NCBI RefSeq assembly: GCF_017654505.1
Contig: NC_054548.1
Span: 24,734,870-24,798,869 of the forward strand
DNA from: Polyodon spathula
Taxonomy: Eukaryota > Chordata > Actinopteri > Acipenseriformes > Polyodontidae
Reading direction: 5' to 3'
Length of the DNA: 64,000 bases
Below are positions 60,930-64,000 of this stretch, one piece after another. Under the pieces are notes generated by a model. The model ran no database searches and was not told where the DNA came from. It was given only the letters and a program-made list of their open reading frames with translations. Every line of letters starts with the position of its first letter. Position 1 is the stretch's first letter. Both the position numbers and the translations under genes were made by a program.

Positions 60930-60958
60930 AAATAATATATATATATATATATATATAT
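60859..60958. repeat. (TA)n microsatellite, interrupted once
   Basis: Two TA runs (about 33 and 12 units) are separated by CACAAAATAA. Confidence 0.95.
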
Positions 60959-60959
60959 A

Positions 60960-61405
60960 CAGAACACCCAAAAACACACAATTAAATATTTATAATAATA
61001 TATTAATAAGAAAAGACGAAGACCACGAGAATAAACAAAAACGCAATGCCGAAGCAAAGCGTGAAGGATTATATAAAGTAATATATAATTATATATACAG
61101 AATTATATAAACAAAAAATACCAATAAAGAGTGTAACTGAAATAAACTCGGAGAAGGGGTAAAAAACCAGCTTCTCAAGCTTAAGCTTAATGAGTACAGT
61201 CATTGCCAAGCTCTAGTACCTACCATTAACGATGCTGAAGACAAAAGAGGAAGAGAGTCTCCGCTTGCTGCGTATAATAAGCTCCCAGGGGGGCGGGCTT
61301 ACACGTCAGCTCGCGCAGAGGCCTATCGGCAGCTTTGCTATAAAGCTCAGACAATCCCTACTGCCTGACGGCAATGTCCCATACCTTGATGGTTATTTTC
61401 GACTT
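60960..61405. other. AT-rich DNA followed by a GC-rich block, possibly DIRS terminus
   Basis: The GC-rich block 61255-61385 (GGGGGGCGGGCTTACACGTC, GCTTTGCTATAAAGCTC) has the look of fish DIRS terminal sequence with a TATA-like centre, but no second copy is present to confirm it. Confidence 0.3.
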
Positions 61406-61409
61406 GAAA

Positions 61410-61700
61410 GGGAACAGCTAAGCTGTTTACCTATTACACCAGCTAACAAAAGGCTCTTTATTTTTTTTTAAAATAATGATTGAAAGCACCATCAACCGGG
61501 ACCTCCACACAGCAACCACCCTGGTCACTCTGGCTTCTTTCTTTAAATACGCTGCACTTGGCTCTAATTTACAATGATAGCCAGGTGCAAGGGATAATTA
61601 ACAATAAAACAAATAACACAAATATCGTTAAACTAAACCAATGTGCATTTGCACATGTTCTTAGGCAGGGAGGAATCTAACCCTCTCTCTGCTATCTTTA
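61410..61700 (-). repeat. Family A LTR fragment
   Basis: Homologous to the family A LTRs at 2702-3198 and 4070-4515: shared GAACAGCTAAGCTGTTTACC-like, TTTACAATGATAGCCAGGTG and GGGATAATTAACAATA. It keeps the TATA-proximal hairpin (61548-61591). It begins inside the LTR, so it is truncated. Confidence 0.75.
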
Positions 61701-61704
61701 TATA

Positions 61705-62148
61705 TATATATAAGTAAAGTAAACAGGTGCTTTAATATCAATGAAATACTTATCAAAACCTCATTTACTTATTCATTGTTTTCACTGCATTTTGTTCAAC
61801 TCTATAAACTTAATTTGGTGAGTCCTAATTTTATGTTTTAAGAATGTTTTGATAGAAGAATAACAGTCTTGAAAAACTGTATTCAAAAGTTTTATTTTTA
61901 ACCAAATAAAATGTGACTGAAAGACATGGGAAGTGAATTATGACATACCTTCATTTACAATACAAACAGCCGTATAAAATCCTACAAGGTAAACCCTTCA
62001 GAAGTGACTGTCAAAAGTGCTTTAGCTGCTCAAGGACGATTCTTCTGGTTGTGTTGTGTAGCCAGCATTGTACCAAGGCTAATTCTAAACAGTGTCTGTA
62101 ATGCAATATTATTACAATTATTCTCTGCATATATACATATTAAACATA
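61705..62148. other. Unannotated AT-rich DNA
   Basis: Nothing recognisable was found. Confidence 0.4.
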
Positions 62149-62150
62149 TA

Positions 62151-63579
<1,429 letters not shown>

Positions 63580-63581
63580 TA

Positions 63582-64000
63582 CATATTATTCCTCTTGGAA
63601 TGAACATTATATTCTGACATAATCAAAATATCAAGTTAGTTTAGTGCACTGTGTTTACTTTCCTTTCTACACAGCTGAAGAAGGGCTTTTCTCAAAAAAC
63701 ACCCTGAAATAAATCATTTTTTTAAATAATTTAAACCTTTTGTGTACATCCAAAAAAAAAACACTTTTCATTTTTGTACACTGCAGTTATATCTCCTTTC
63801 AGATCTGGATATTATACATATACCTCTGCTACTGGGTTCTCAGAACAACTTGTATTCAAACTGGAGTGAACAATTGCGATACATCTCTGCTATGCCACTT
63901 CTGCTATCTAAGCGACCATTCCTCAGTAAGGCAGGTATATTGTCAGAAATGGATTGCCTGTGTTGACAAGCCTTTCCAAAGCTTTCAAATAATAACCTAA
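63582..64000. other. Unannotated DNA
   Basis: Nothing recognisable was found to the end of the window. Confidence 0.4.

Overview
The window looks like nuclear DNA of a ray-finned fish. It has two vertebrate immunoglobulin-superfamily genes with split exons on the minus strand, set in AT-rich DNA full of (TA)n microsatellites and fish-type mobile elements: Tc1/mariner, hAT, a CR1-type LINE, an R2/NeSL-like LINE, Penelope, DIRS, and several short LTR elements. The mix and the CR1 3' tail suggest a non-teleost ray-finned fish such as a sturgeon, paddlefish or gar. That placement is inference, not proof.

The gene content is two genes, both on the minus strand. ILDR2 is represented by its first three coding exons (32063-32120, 26848-27174, 22991-23110). 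The splice phases agree, and the joined product is a signal peptide plus one complete V-set domain. Its transmembrane and cytoplasmic exons were not found and probably lie left of the window, which would make intron 3 longer than 22 kb. GPA33 (cell surface A33 antigen) is complete: seven coding exons between 56372 and 42016 join in frame into 358 codons giving signal peptide, V-set, C2-set, transmembrane helix with a CCCC cluster, and an unusually acidic tail. The ILDR2-GPA33 order and orientation match the human 1q24 arrangement, but MAEL, which sits between them in mammals, was not seen. A decayed cytochrome P450 first exon (2452-2614, plus strand) is the only other trace of a host gene.

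Layout: 0-10 kb is a cluster of transposons (TIR element, Tc1 remnants, short LTR element, three Tc1/mariner copies, solo LTR, CR1 fragment). 10-23 kb is mostly unique DNA with an LTR-like block, a hAT MITE, a solo LTR with target-site duplication, and several pairs of old direct duplications. 23-32 kb holds ILDR2 exons 3 to 1. 33.5-36.5 kb is a nearly full CR1-type LINE. 37.5-40 kb is a well-preserved non-autonomous LTR retrotransposon with matched LTRs and a 5-bp duplication. 42-56.4 kb is GPA33, with a foldback element in intron 3 and an R2/NeSL-like LINE in intron 1. 57-64 kb is Penelope, DIRS, a CpG-rich short-motif array, an LTR fragment and another Tc1 element.

The most interesting observation is that LTRs of at least five families that look unrelated in primary sequence share one architecture: a long inverted repeat (hairpin) directly upstream of the TATA box, and in most of them a second hairpin at the very start of the LTR. 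Two of them enclose a short Gag-like open frame followed by in-frame tandem repeats, without any polymerase.
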